Positions 25,860-34,722 of a stretch of 64,000 bases of DNA are shown one piece after another; position 1 is the first letter of the stretch; each line of letters begins with the position of its first letter. Source of the DNA: Pseudomonadota bacterium. Its GTDB lineage: Bacteria; Pseudomonadota; Gammaproteobacteria; Xanthomonadales; Xanthomonadaceae. Under the pieces are notes generated by a model. That model made no database searches and had not been told where the DNA came from. It worked only from the letters and a program-made list of their open reading frames with translations. The stretch lies in the NCBI GenBank assembly GCA_018240435.1, contig JAFEFT010000021.1:1-64000 (forward strand), read 5' to 3'. The position numbers and the translations under genes are program-made.

Positions 25860-26801
25860 ATGAAAACCGATTCGAGCATCTATGTGGCCGGCCATCGTGG
25901 CCTGGTCGGCAGCGCCATCGTTCGCCGGTTGCTGGCCGATGGCTATGCGAACCTGCTGTGCGCCTCGCACACCGAGCTGGATCTGACCCGCCAGGACGCG
26001 GTCGAGGCCTACCTTGCGCAGCATCGGCCCGAGTACGTCTTCGTGGCGGCGGCCAAGGTCGGTGGCATCCACGCCAACGACAGCCGTCCGGCCGAGTTCA
26101 TCCGCGACAATCTGGCCATCCAGACCAACCTGATCCACGCGGCGTGGACGGCGGGCGTGCGCAAGTTGTGCTTTCTTGGATCTTCGTGCATCTATCCCAA
26201 GCACGCCGCGCAGCCGATGGCCGAAGACGCGCTGTTGACCGGGCCGCTGGAGCCGACCAACGAGTGGTATGCGATCGCCAAGATCGCCGGCATCAAGATG
26301 TGCCAGGCCTATCGTCGCCAGTACGGCTTCGACGCGATCAGCCTGATGCCGACCAACCTGTACGGGCCGGGCGACAATTTCTCGCTGGAAAATTCGCATG
26401 TGCTGCCGGCGCTGATCCGCAAGTTCCACGAGGCCAAGGCCAGCGGCGCGACGGAAGTCGTGATGTGGGGCACCGGCTCGCCGCGACGCGAGTTCCTGCA
26501 CGTCGACGACCTCGCCGCCGCGGCCGTCCACTTGATGCGCCATTACAGCAGCGACGAAATCGTCAACATCGGCGTCGGCCACGACATCAGCATCCGCGAG
26601 CTGGCCGAACTGGTGGGCGAAGTCGTCGGCTACCGCGGACGCATCGTCAACGACACCAGCAAGCCCGATGGCACGCCGCGCAAGCTGCTCGATGTTTCGC
26701 GCCTGCACGCCCTGGGCTGGAATGCGCAGATCGCGCTGCGCGATGGCATCGCCGGCACCTACGACTGGTATCTGCGCCACCTCGACGACGCGCGATCCTG
26801 A
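25860..26801 (+). CDS. fcl: GDP-L-fucose synthase
   Basis: This is an NADPH-dependent 3,5-epimerase/4-reductase that turns the Gmd product into GDP-L-fucose. The 313-residue protein has the Rossmann motif [12 protein letters not shown] (residues 9-20), [13 protein letters not shown] and the Tyr137/Lys141 pair in [19 protein letters not shown] and [13 protein letters not shown] are typical. GGAG lies 8 bp before the ATG. It is the last gene of the exopolysaccharide locus. Confidence 0.97.
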   Translation: MKTDSSIYVAGHRGLVGSAIVRRLLADGYANLLCASHTELDLTRQDAVEAYLAQHRPEYVFVAAAKVGGIHANDSRPAEFIRDNLAIQTNLIHAAWTAGVRKLCFLGSSCIYPKHAAQPMAEDALLTGPLEPTNEWYAIAKIAGIKMCQAYRRQYGFDAISLMPTNLYGPGDNFSLENSHVLPALIRKFHEAKASGATEVVMWGTGSPRREFLHVDDLAAAAVHLMRHYSSDEIVNIGVGHDISIRELAELVGEVVGYRGRIVNDTSKPDGTPRKLLDVSRLHALGWNAQIALRDGIAGTYDWYLRHLDDARS

Positions 26802-26881
26802 GCGTCACGCCGGCCTGTGGGCCGTCGGCAAAATCCTGCAAGCGCGCCGCAGCCGGTATTACCGCCGCCTGCGCTCGCATC

Positions 26882-26903
26882 GCCGGCAACGTTCGTTGCC
26901 GGC
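26882..26903. terminator. Hairpin between fcl and the opposing small gene
   Basis: GCCGGCAAC-GTTC-GTTGCCGGC is a perfect 9-bp stem with a 4-nt loop in the 110-bp spacer between convergent genes. No T-run follows on either strand, so it may slow or protect transcript ends rather than terminate intrinsically. Confidence 0.5.
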
Positions 26904-26911
26904 AGTGGCGA

Positions 26912-27127
26912 TCAATGCTCGTCGATGCCGAGAAAGGCGAGCACCGGCTGGGTCGCTTCCCCGGCTTGCGTGAACAGCGACTTGGTGGTGACGCCGTCGT
27001 TGACCTTGATCTCGGCGCCGGACTCGCGAAAGCTCTTGCGGTTGCCGGGGCGGATCGAGACGATCCAGTGCGGGTTGACGTATTGCATGTCGCCTTCGAG
27101 ATCGACGATCTTCAGGTACTGGGTCAT
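26912..27127 (-). CDS. Small conserved-looking protein of unknown function (71 residues)
   Basis: The product begins MTQYLKIVDLEGDMQYVNPH and ends AFLGIDEH. It is compact and charged, with no signal peptide or membrane helix. The pattern of short beta strands (QYLKIVDLEG, HWIVSIRPG, AEIKVND) suggests a small all-beta fold. GGAG lies 6 bp before the ATG, which fixes this start over a longer in-frame form. I do not recognise the family. It converges on fcl and lies beside the large heptamer repeat block. Confidence 0.7.
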   Translation of the reverse strand: MTQYLKIVDLEGDMQYVNPHWIVSIRPGNRKSFRESGAEIKVNDGVTTKSLFTQAGEATQPVLAFLGIDEH

Positions 27128-27196
27128 GACGGGCTCCGAGGTCGGGGGCTGGAAGCACGGCTCCGCACCGCGCGCTGTGCGCATGGTACGACGGGG

Positions 27197-27266
27197 CAGA
27201 GGACAGAAGACAGAGGACGGAGGACGGAGGACAGAGGACGGAGGACGGAGGACAGAAGACAGAGGG
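27197..27266. repeat. Heptanucleotide repeat block (GAGGACR/GAGGACG)
   Basis: Ten or so imperfect copies of AGAGGAC/AGAAGAC/GGAGGAC follow in tandem, the same unit as in the kbl leader. The block lies about 70 bp upstream of the small opposing gene. Confidence 0.9.
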
Positions 27267-27306
27267 TGGTCAGTGGGCAGTTGACGGTGGGGGTGCGTGG
27301 GTTGTT

Positions 27307-27554
27307 CCGAGTTGCGAGTTGCGAGTTCCGAGTTGCGAGTTCCGAGTTGCGATTTCCGAGTTGCGAGTTGCGAGTCCCTAGTCCCTAGTCCCTAGTCCCT
27401 AGTCCCTAGTCCCTAGTCCCTAGTCCCTAGTCCCTAGTCCCGAGTCCCGAGTCCCGAGTCCCGAGTTCCGATTCCCGATTCCCGATTCCCGCCTCCCGAT
27501 TCCCGATTCCCGATTCCCGATTCCCGATTCCCGATTCCCGATTCCCGATTCCCG
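27307..27554. repeat. 250-bp array of changing heptanucleotide repeats
   Basis: Four 7-bp families succeed one another: GAGTTGC/GAGTTCC (27307-27373), AGTCCCT (about 27372-27443, some ten copies), GAGTCCC (27441-27468) and CGATTCC (27468-27554, some twelve copies). Neighbouring units differ by one or two bases, as if one heptamer drifted into the next. The array ends 6 bp past the smpB stop codon. The stretch between the small gene and smpB holds no gene. Confidence 0.95.
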
Positions 27555-27559
27555 GCTCT

Positions 27560-28072
27560 TCAGGCGTCCTTGTTGTGCCGGCGCATGATGCGCTGCTTGT
27601 CGCGGGCCCAGTCGCGGTCCTTGATCGCCGCGCGCTTGTCGTGCGCCTGCTTGCCGCGCGCCAGGGCGATCTCCAGCTTGACCTTGCCGTGTTTCCAGTA
27701 CATCGCCAGCGGCACCAGCGTGTAGCCCTCGCGCTCGACCGCGCCGATCAATCTGGCGATTTCGTGGCCGTGCAGCAGCAGCTTGCGGGTGCGCCGATCG
27801 TTGGCCGTCACGTGCGTGGAGGCGGTGATCAGCGGCGTGATCTGGGCGCCGATCAGGAAGATCTCACCGCCCTGGACGATGGCGTAACTGTCGGCGAAGG
27901 CGATGTGGCCGGCGCGCAGCGCCTTGACTTCCCAGCCCTGCAGGGCGATGCCGGCCTCGTGGCGCTGTTCGATGGCGTAGTCGTGGCGGGCGCGCTTGTT
28001 GAGCGCGATCGTCTTCGTCGCCGCTTCCTTGTTCGCGCTTTTAGTATCCTTGCGAGGATGGGTGCTGGTCAT
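27560..28072 (-). CDS. smpB: SsrA-binding protein SmpB
   Basis: It binds tmRNA and brings it to stalled ribosomes for trans-translation. The 170-residue protein has the family core: [62 protein letters not shown] and LALARGK-like [13 protein letters not shown] at the C-terminus. It is slightly longer at the N-terminus than E. coli SmpB; a further Met 15 codons upstream is also in frame. No ssrA gene is visible in the adjoining DNA. It is divergent from ratA. Confidence 0.95.
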   Translation of the reverse strand: MTSTHPRKDTKSANKEAATKTIALNKRARHDYAIEQRHEAGIALQGWEVKALRAGHIAFADSYAIVQGGEIFLIGAQITPLITASTHVTANDRRTRKLLLHGHEIARLIGAVEREGYTLVPLAMYWKHGKVKLEIALARGKQAHDKRAAIKDRDWARDKQRIMRRHNKDA

Positions 28073-28179
28073 GGCGGTAGTTTCGCACGCGCGCGCCGGC
28101 GATGGCGTGCTGGTCATGCCGGCATTTTTCGCCCTGCGCCATCGGTGCAGCCGCATTCGCCGTCCGGACCTGCGCAGGC

Positions 28180-28620
28180 ATGACCACGATCCACCGCAGC
28201 GCCCTGGTGGCGCAACCGCCGGCCCGATTGTACGAACTGGTCAACGACGTCGGCGCCTATCCGCGCCGTTTCGATTGGTGCCGCAACGGCATCGTGCTCG
28301 CCCACGCCGGGCGCTCGATGCTGGCGCGGCTGGATGTGCGCATCGCCGGCATGGCGGTCAGCTTCACCACCCGCAACACGCTCACGCCGGTGTCGCGGAT
28401 CGATCTGGAACTGGCCGACGGGCCGTTTCAGCGCCTGGGCGGGGCATGGACGTTCGATGCCCTGGGCGACGCCGGTTGCCGGGTCGGCTTGCGGCTGGAT
28501 TTCGAGCTGGCGGGGAAGTTGCTCGGTTCGGCGCTGGCGATCGGTTTCGCGGGATTCGCCGATCGTCTGGTCGACGATTTCTGCAAGGTGGCGCGGCGCG
28601 AGGCCAGCGATGGCGGCTGA
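28180..28620 (+). CDS. ratA: RatA/Coq10-like START-domain protein
   Basis: The 146-residue protein has the START/polyketide-cyclase fold pattern typical of Rat[42 protein letters not shown] and FRRL-like [12 protein letters not shown]. RatA was described in E. coli as an inhibitor of 70S assembly; the Coq10 branch acts in ubiquinone function. The conserved order smpB | ratA-rnfH supports orthology. The next gene overlaps its end by 11 bp. The ATG was chosen over an earlier frame extension because it matches family N-termini. Confidence 0.9.
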   Translation: MTTIHRSALVAQPPARLYELVNDVGAYPRRFDWCRNGIVLAHAGRSMLARLDVRIAGMAVSFTTRNTLTPVSRIDLELADGPFQRLGGAWTFDALGDAGCRVGLRLDFELAGKLLGSALAIGFAGFADRLVDDFCKVARREASDGG

Positions 28621-28900
28621 GCCGATGATCCGGGTGAGCGTCGTCTACGCGCTGCCCGAGCGGGCATGGACGGTGGCACTGGAACTGCCGGCGATGACGA
28701 CCGCCGCCGAAGCGATGGCCCGTTCGGGGCTGGTCGATACCGTGCCTGGCCTGGACGCCACCCGGATCAGCTTCGCGATCTTCAGCCAGCCGGTGGCGGG
28801 CGCGACGGTGTTGCGCGACGGCGATCGGCTCGAGCTGCTGCGGCCGCTGCAGGCCGATCCCAAACAGGCGCGGCGCAGGCGCGCTCGCGGCGAGCGCTGA
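28610..28900 (+). CDS. rnfH: RnfH-family ubiquitin-fold protein
   Basis: The 96-residue protein has the RnfH beta-grasp pattern: IRVSVVYALPERAW, ELPAMTTAAEAMARSGL and the end DGDRLELLRPLQADPKQARRRRA. Function is uncertain; the family lies beside ratA in most gammaproteobacteria. The ATG inside ratA has GAGG 6 bp upstream; a second Met five codons later also fits the family start. Confidence 0.9.
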   Translation: MAAEPMIRVSVVYALPERAWTVALELPAMTTAAEAMARSGLVDTVPGLDATRISFAIFSQPVAGATVLRDGDRLELLRPLQADPKQARRRRARGER

Positions 28901-28999
28901 CGGGCGGCGAGTTTCCAGCCTCGCAGGCCGGTCACGGCTGGCCGCTGATTGTTTCCACGGGAATCGGAAAAAACCACGGGCTCCGTGTGGCGACGAAGA

Positions 29000-29407
29000 T
29001 CAGCCGCCGCCGCCGGGGTTTTTCTTCTTCTTGTCCTTGGGCAGGTTGCCAAAGCGTCCCATCTTCTTGGCCAGCGCCTGATCTTGCTCCGGGAAATAGC
29101 TGCCGGTCATGCTGACCAGATTGTTGCCGTCGAACACCAGCGTGAGCACCTTGATGTCGGGCTTGCTCTGGCCGCGCCGATCCTGCTGGCTGGCGGCGTA
29201 ATCCCAGCGCTGCGAATGGAACGGATCGGCGATCGACGGCGTGCCCAGCAAGGCGATCACGTCCTGCTTGCTCATTCCCGGCTTGACCTGCTCGACGTTC
29301 CTGGCCTCCAGCAGGTTCCCCTGATACACCGGCGCATGGTAGACCAGCCCGCCACAGGCGCTGAGCAGGAGGGCTGCGAAGGCAGCGGGAAGCCAGTGAT
29401 AGCGCAT
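29000..29407 (-). CDS. bamE: Outer membrane assembly lipoprotein BamE (SmpA/OmlA)
   Basis: It is a lipoprotein of the BAM complex that inserts beta-barrel proteins into the outer membrane. The 135-residue precursor has a signal peptide ending in the lipobox LLSACGG. The SmpA/OmlA domain shows VKPGMSKQDVIALLGTPSI, FHSQRWDYA and VLTLVFDGNNLVSM. The C-terminus is a Lys/Gly run. The start was set at MRYHW, just before the signal peptide. It is divergent from fur, an order common in gammaproteobacteria. Confidence 0.95.
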   Translation of the reverse strand: MRYHWLPAAFAALLLSACGGLVYHAPVYQGNLLEARNVEQVKPGMSKQDVIALLGTPSIADPFHSQRWDYAASQQDRRGQSKPDIKVLTLVFDGNNLVSMTGSYFPEQDQALAKKMGRFGNLPKDKKKKNPGGGG

Positions 29408-29502
29408 GATCGGGCGGATCCGAGGGCGAGGGAACAAGCCGCGGATGATACACTACGCGGCCTGAGCGCCGCCCGCTGGCGGCGGACGGGAGCGGAGGGT
29501 CG

Positions 29503-29913
29503 ATGGAATCGCACGATCTGCGCCGGGCGGGGCTGAAGGTGACCCATCCGCGGATGCGGATTCTGGAGATCCTCGATCAGGCCGGCGCCCGCCACCTCAC
29601 CGCCGAGGACATCTACCGGCAACTGCTGGACGGCAGCGAGGACATCGGTTTGGCCACGGTGTACCGCGTGCTGACCCAGTTCGAGGCCGCCGGCCTCGTG
29701 CTCAAGCACAATTTCGAAGGCGGCCACGCGGTGTTCGAGCTCGATCGCGGCGAGCACCACGACCACATGGTCGACCTCGACACCGGCAAGGTCATCGAGT
29801 TCTCCAGCCCCGAGATCGAGCAGTTGCAGCAGCAGATCGCCGATCGCCACGGCTATGTCATCCAGGCGCACAGCCTGGTGCTGTACGTGCGCGGCAAGGG
29901 CGGTCGCAGCTGA
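29503..29913 (+). CDS. fur: Ferric uptake regulator Fur
   Basis: This iron-responsive repressor has 136 residues. The winged helix (AEDIYRQLLDGSEDIGLATVYRVLTQFEAAGLV) and the metal site (GEHHDHMVDLDTGKVIEF) are intact. The positions of the first structural CxxC pair of E. coli Fur are Asp and Thr here, so that structural zinc site is missing, as I recall for xanthomonad Fur proteins. It is divergent from bamE with a 95-bp shared control region. Confidence 0.96.
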   Translation: MESHDLRRAGLKVTHPRMRILEILDQAGARHLTAEDIYRQLLDGSEDIGLATVYRVLTQFEAAGLVLKHNFEGGHAVFELDRGEHHDHMVDLDTGKVIEFSSPEIEQLQQQIADRHGYVIQAHSLVLYVRGKGGRS

Positions 29914-30179
29914 TCGGCCGGCGGCGGTTGGTGGAGGTCAGGCCAGGCGCAACGGGCAAACGTCGCCGCCGCTGACCGGACCGGCGCTCGCGCAAACCGC
30001 CCCCGAAGCCACCGCGCGGGCAGGCTGCGCGCGTTTCGAGTACCGGACGCCGCCGCTGGGTGCCGCCGCCAGGGCTGTCTCCGAGGCGGTGATTCTCCAT
30101 TTTCCGTGGAAACGATCAGATGACCAACGATGGCTGGCCAACGATGGCCGGCCTGCGCGGACGGAAGACTCGCCGCCTT

Positions 30180-30974
30180 TCAGCGCTTGTCGGCGATCAC
30201 GATGTCCTGGAACGACAGGAACTGCTTGCGGCCGCACCACGAGCCGTAGTGGATCGGCATCCTTGCGGTCATGCCGTGACGTGCCAGCAGGTCGAGCACG
30301 TGGCCTTGTTCGTACGCGGTCACGGCCTCGGGGATTTGCGGGTCGCTGGTCCACGCCGGGCCCTCGACGTGATGGGTTGCCGCCAGCCGCGCCGGCGTCA
30401 CGCCGGATTCGATCAGCTTCAGCGATTCCTCATTGCGCAGCAGGAAGGTCACCAGGCAGCGCCCGCCGGGCTTGAGCACGCGGGCGATTTCAGCGGTGTA
30501 GTGCTCGACATCGGCCGGCAGCATGTGGGTGAACACCGAGGTGAGAAACGCCACGTCGAAATGATGGTCCGGGAATGGAAACGCATACTCGCTTGCCTTC
30601 ACCGTGCCGCGCCGGTTGTAGAGCTTGTTGTAGATGTTGCTGTGGACGAAGCGGAAGTTCGGAAAGCGCGGGGTGATGCGGCGTTCGCACCAGAGGATGC
30701 CCTTCTCGACGATGTCGATGCCACGGTACTGGCCGCGCGTGAGATACGAGGTCAGCGGCACCGCCATGCGGCCGATGCCGCAGCCGATGTCGAGCACATG
30801 GCTGTCGGGCCGCAGGCCGGCGAGGTCGATCAGGTAGGCCTTGAATTCGTTGCCGATGGCCTCGAAATCGCCGTCGCCGACGAACACCATCGACCGGGGC
30901 GGAATCATGCCGCGATTGCCCTTGAGCGATTCGATCGCGATCTTGCCGCGATACCAGAGTTTCTTGAGTCCCAC
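30180..30974 (-). CDS. Class I SAM-dependent methyltransferase
   Basis: The 264-residue protein has motif [17 protein letters not shown], the acidic end of strand two (YRGIDIV), [18 protein letters not shown] and [13 protein letters not shown], the standard class I methyltransferase set. The N-terminus [19 protein letters not shown] is basic. The substrate is unknown; relatives often act on sugars or lipids. A spacer of 266 bp between it and fur shows no gene. It is divergent from htpG. Confidence 0.85.
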   Translation of the reverse strand: MGLKKLWYRGKIAIESLKGNRGMIPPRSMVFVGDGDFEAIGNEFKAYLIDLAGLRPDSHVLDIGCGIGRMAVPLTSYLTRGQYRGIDIVEKGILWCERRITPRFPNFRFVHSNIYNKLYNRRGTVKASEYAFPFPDHHFDVAFLTSVFTHMLPADVEHYTAEIARVLKPGGRCLVTFLLRNEESLKLIESGVTPARLAATHHVEGPAWTSDPQIPEAVTAYEQGHVLDLLARHGMTARMPIHYGSWCGRKQFLSFQDIVIADKR

Positions 30975-31169
30975 GCGTCGAGTTCCTTGATCGGCCGGCG
31001 ACAGATGCGCCTATTGTGCGGCATGCGGGAGGCGCGGGCGATGCTGGCGTGCGGCCGCGGACGCGCGTCGCGCGCTGATGGCGATGCGACGGGTCGCACG
31101 GCGAGGCTTGAATTCGGCCCCAGCCACCTCCATCCGGGAACCATCGCATCCCGTTCAGGAGGTTCCGTC

Positions 31170-33059
31170 ATGACCACCACCGCCGCCCCCGAAACCCGCC
31201 GCTTCGACGCCGATGTCGCCCAGGTGCTGCATCTGGTGACGCATTCGTTGTATTCGCACAAGGAGATCTTCCTGCGCGAGCTGGTCTCCAACGCCGCCGA
31301 TGCCTGCGACAAACTGCGTTTTGCCGCGATCGCCGAGCCGGGCCTGCTCGCCGGTGACGCCGACCTGCACATCGACGTGAGCGTCGACGCCAAGGCGCGC
31401 ACAATCACGATCACCGACAACGGCATCGGCATGAGCCGCGACGAGGTGGTCGCCAACATCGGCACCATCGCCAGTTCGGGCACGCGGCGTTTCCTCGAAG
31501 CGCTGTCGTCCGAACAGAAGGCCGATGCCAACCAGATCGGCCAGTTCGGCGTGGGTTTCTACTCGGCCTTCGTGGTCGCCGACAAGGTCACGCTGGTCAC
31601 GCGCAGGGCCGGGGCCGAGGCGGGCGAGGGCGTGCGCTGGGAGTCGGACGGCAGCGGCGAGTACACCCTGGAAGCCATCGACGCGGATGCGCGCGGCACC
31701 ACCATCACCCTGCATCTGAAGGCCGATGAAGACGAGTTTTTGCATGCCTGGCAGTTGCGCAGCCTGATCGGGCGCTATTCCGACCACATCGGTTTCCCGA
31801 TCCGCATGCCCAAGCAGAACGACAAGGGCGAGCCGACTGCGGAGTGGGAAGTCGTCAATCAGGCCAGCGCGCTGTGGACACGGGCCAAGGCTGAAATCAG
31901 CGACGAGGACTATCAGGCGTTCTACAAGCATCTGTCGCACGATTTCGACGACGCGCTGGCGTGGACGCACAACCGCGTCGAGGGCAATCAGAACTTCACC
32001 TCGCTGCTGTACATCCCGACCAAGGCGCCATTCGATCTGGCGATGCGCGGGCCGAACGAGCGCAAGGGGCTGAAGCTGTACGTCAAGCGCGTGTTCATCA
32101 TGGACGCCGCCGAGCAGTTGCTGCCGCCGTACCTGCGTTTCGTGCGCGGCGTGGTCGATTCCGATGACCTGCCGCTCAACGTCAGCCGCGAGTTGCTGCA
32201 GCACAATCGCAATCTCGACAAGTTGCGCGCCGCCTGCACCAAGCGCGTGCTCGACCTGCTCGATCGCCTGGCCACCGACGAGCCGGAAAAATTCGCCACC
32301 TTCTGGAAGGCCTTCGGCGCCATCCTCAAGGAGGGCATCGCCGAGGATTTCGCCAACCGCGAGCGCATCGCCAAGCTGCTGCGTTTTGCGTCGACCAAGT
32401 CCGATGATGCGCAAGCAATGGTTTCCTTCGATGACTACATCGGTCGCATGATGGCCGATCAGGAGGCGATCTATTTCCTCACCGCCGGTGGCTACGCTGC
32501 CGCCAAAGGCAGCCCGCACATCGAAGCGCTGGCGGCGCGCGGCATCGAAGTGCTGCTGATGACCGATCGCATCGACGAATGGATGAGCAGCCACCTGCAC
32601 GAATACGCCGGCAAGAAGCTGCGCGATGTCGGCAAGGGCGATCTCGATCTGGGCAAGCTCGGTCAGGCCGATGCCGAGCAGCGCAAGGCGGCAGCGGAGG
32701 CGGGCGAGGGCCTGGTCGCGCGGATGAAGGAATTGCTCGGTGAGCGCGTGCGCGAGGTGCGGGTGAGCGAGCGGCTGACCGAATCGCCGTCGTGCCTGGT
32801 GGTCGACGACCACGCGATGGGTTTGGCGATGCAGCGCCTGCTGCGCCAGGCCGGGCACGATGTCCCCGACGAAAAGCCGGTGCTGGAAATCAATCCGTCG
32901 CACGCGCTCGCCAAGCGGCTGGAAAGCGAATCCGATGCGACGCGGGCGCAGGACATCGCCTTGCTGCTGCTCGATCAGGCGCAGTTGCTCGAAGGCGTGG
33001 CGCTGGAGGACCCGGCCGCGTACGTCAAGCGCGTCAATCGCTTGTTGGCAGCGGGGTGA
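31170..33059 (+). CDS. htpG: Chaperone protein HtpG (Hsp90)
   Basis: The 629-residue Hsp90-family ATPase has the N-terminal Bergerat fold: [41 protein letters not shown] and [10 protein letters not shown]. The middle domain carries [10 protein letters not shown] and [13 protein letters not shown]. The full C-terminal dimerisation domain is present (to VNRLLAAG). A perfect AGGAGG lies 7 bp before the ATG, which fixes the start. No heat-shock promoter was recognised with confidence upstream. Confidence 0.97.
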   Translation: MTTTAAPETRRFDADVAQVLHLVTHSLYSHKEIFLRELVSNAADACDKLRFAAIAEPGLLAGDADLHIDVSVDAKARTITITDNGIGMSRDEVVANIGTIASSGTRRFLEALSSEQKADANQIGQFGVGFYSAFVVADKVTLVTRRAGAEAGEGVRWESDGSGEYTLEAIDADARGTTITLHLKADEDEFLHAWQLRSLIGRYSDHIGFPIRMPKQNDKGEPTAEWEVVNQASALWTRAKAEISDEDYQAFYKHLSHDFDDALAWTHNRVEGNQNFTSLLYIPTKAPFDLAMRGPNERKGLKLYVKRVFIMDAAEQLLPPYLRFVRGVVDSDDLPLNVSRELLQHNRNLDKLRAACTKRVLDLLDRLATDEPEKFATFWKAFGAILKEGIAEDFANRERIAKLLRFASTKSDDAQAMVSFDDYIGRMMADQEAIYFLTAGGYAAAKGSPHIEALAARGIEVLLMTDRIDEWMSSHLHEYAGKKLRDVGKGDLDLGKLGQADAEQRKAAAEAGEGLVARMKELLGERVREVRVSERLTESPSCLVVDDHAMGLAMQRLLRQAGHDVPDEKPVLEINPSHALAKRLESESDATRAQDIALLLLDQAQLLEGVALEDPAAYVKRVNRLLAAG

Positions 33060-33140
33060 GTGCCGGCGGCGCGTAGCCGTCTGGGCCGTCGCGGCGAGGC
33101 ATCGCGGGTGGTGCGCCGCCGCGATCCCGCCCGTGGTGCG

Positions 33141-33447
33141 CTCGCCAGATCGAGCCAGCCCTTCGACAGGCTCAGGGCGAACGGCTTGGCATTCCGTTCG
33201 TGGTGAGCTTGTCGAACCACGCTCGAGTGCATTCGCCAGATCGAGCCAGCCCTTCGACAGGCTCAGGGCGAACGGCCTTGTGTTCCGTTCGTGGTGAGCG
33301 TGTTCAACAGGGCGAACGACGCTGCGCTCCGTTCGTGGTGAGCTTGTCGAACCACGCTCGAGTGCATTCGCCAGATCGAGCCAGCCCTTCGACAGGCTCA
33401 GGGCGAACGGCCTTGCGCTCCGTTCGTGGTGAGCTTGTCGAACCACG
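33141..33447. repeat. Three copies of a REP-like inverted repeat
   Basis: Each unit has CCCTTCGACAGGCTCAGGGC then GAACGG, and a second arm CCGTTCGTGGTGAGCTTGTC then GAACCACG that pairs imperfectly with the first. Copies lie at about 33141-33235, 33232-33305 (second arm degraded, with a short extra fragment after it) and 33361-33447, linked by GCTCGAGTGCATTCGCCAGATC. The 430-bp spacer between htpG and the DUF488 gene holds nothing else. Confidence 0.92.
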
Positions 33448-33488
33448 GACGGCGACGACCGTCGCCCGAGTCCCGCCGTTTGCCTCAA

Positions 33489-33881
33489 TCACCCGTCTGC
33501 GATCGCCGCTCCCTGCGCCGCCAGCAATTCCTTGAGCGCGGCGCGGTGGCAGTGCTTTTCATCCTCGCAATAACAGCCGATCGAGAAGTCGGTGTGGTGC
33601 GACATCGCCGCCAGCAAGGCGATCGCGTGCGCGGCATCGGGCTTGGCCATCTCGGCGCGATACAGGCGGAAGAAGCGCGCCCATTGCGCCGGTGTCTTCG
33701 CCGCCAGCGCGATCTTCATGGTCGGCAGGCTCGGCGCGACATTCGGAAACCAGACGTCGTAAAAGTTGCGCGCGGCGAATTCGGATTTGGGCACGCCACG
33801 CGGTGGGCGGCGCACGGTGCCGATGCGCAGCGCTTCGCCTTGCGCACGTGCGCTGCCGAGACGAACGACACGGATGGCCAT
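33489..33881 (-). CDS. DUF488 family protein
   Basis: The 130-residue protein begins MAIRVVRLGSARAQGEALRIGTVRRPPRGV and contains FYDVWFPNVAPS and HTDFSIGCYCEDEKHCHRAALKEL, the conserved Cys/His segment of DUF488. Function is unknown. AGGAG 7 bp before the ATG sets the start. It lies 4 bp after the glycosidase gene on the same strand and is probably co-transcribed with it. Confidence 0.88.
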   Translation of the reverse strand: MAIRVVRLGSARAQGEALRIGTVRRPPRGVPKSEFAARNFYDVWFPNVAPSLPTMKIALAAKTPAQWARFFRLYRAEMAKPDAAHAIALLAAMSHHTDFSIGCYCEDEKHCHRAALKELLAAQGAAIADG

Positions 33882-33885
33882 GGCT

Positions 33886-34677
33886 TCACTCCTGATGGAT
33901 CGCAGGCGCCTCGCCCGCAGGGGTGGTGGAATGTTCTGCAGCCGGTGCAACGGGTGCCGACGGCAGCGGCTCGACGACGCCGATGATCGGCCCGAGCGGC
34001 TCGCGCTGGTCGTCGCGACCGTGCGCACGGTCGTACAGGCTCGATAGATTTCCGTCCAGATACAACGCATCGGTGCAGTGCAATTCATCGCGAAAATACC
34101 TCGCGAACTCGTGGAACGTCACCGGCGCATCGCTGACGACGAACCACACGATCGGACCATCGACGCCGATGCCGTTGCGCAAGTGGCGTGAGGTCGAGGC
34201 GGGGTTGAACCCCGGATGGATCATGCCGTGCGCGAGCAGCAACGGCCCGGATTGCGTCGCCAGTCGCACGTGATCTTCGATGCCGGCGAACTCGGACGAC
34301 GCGACGATGCGCGGCCCGGTCGCGGTGAGCGCGAACACGCCGTTGGGTTTGAGGTAGAAGTTGCCCTTGCCATCGCGCAGATTCAGCGGCGCCTGTTCGC
34401 GGCCATCGGCGACGAACAAGCCGACCGGCGAAAAATCGGGCTCGAACATGCCCGCATTCATCGCCAGCATCAGCCGCTGTCCGCGCGCCGCCAGCCAGTC
34501 GGCCAGGCGATCGAAGCGATGGAAGACTTGCCCCTGATCGTCGCGCCAGAACAGTTCCAGCCGCTGTTCGCGGGTATCGATGCGAATCGCGGTGTAGCTC
34601 GGTGCAACCGGCGTGCGCACGGCCGCGGGCGCCGGCAGCGCGTACAGCACGAACAACAGCAGCAACGTCTTCACCAT
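33886..34677 (-). CDS. Exported phosphodiester glycosidase (NAGPA domain) family protein
   Basis: The 263-residue protein has an N-terminal signal peptide (MVKTLLLLFVLYALPAPAAV). The NAGPA-like domain (formerly DUF2233) shows LMLAMNAGMFEPDFSPVGLFV, NFYLKPNGVFAL, QSGPLLLAHGMIHPGFN, RNGIGVDG and ALYLDGNLSSLY. Human NAGPA uncovers mannose-6-phosphate; bacterial roles are mostly unknown. It ends in an acidic/proline-rich tail. It follows mfd by 45 bp and precedes DUF488. Confidence 0.88.
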   Translation of the reverse strand: MVKTLLLLFVLYALPAPAAVRTPVAPSYTAIRIDTREQRLELFWRDDQGQVFHRFDRLADWLAARGQRLMLAMNAGMFEPDFSPVGLFVADGREQAPLNLRDGKGNFYLKPNGVFALTATGPRIVASSEFAGIEDHVRLATQSGPLLLAHGMIHPGFNPASTSRHLRNGIGVDGPIVWFVVSDAPVTFHEFARYFRDELHCTDALYLDGNLSSLYDRAHGRDDQREPLGPIIGVVEPLPSAPVAPAAEHSTTPAGEAPAIHQE

Positions 34678-34722
34678 TCGCGCACCGTCGCCTTCATTGG
34701 CCTGGCCGGCCCTGCGGCAGCC

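Noticed and set aside
8157-26801. Xanthan (gum) cluster
   Set aside because: Only the initiating transferase resembles gum genes; gumH/I/K/M-type transferases and ketal pyruvyltransferase are absent, while fucose and sulfur genes are present.
27307-27554. Possible CRISPR array
   Set aside because: The period is 7 bp with no unique spacers and no cas genes, so it is a simple tandem repeat.
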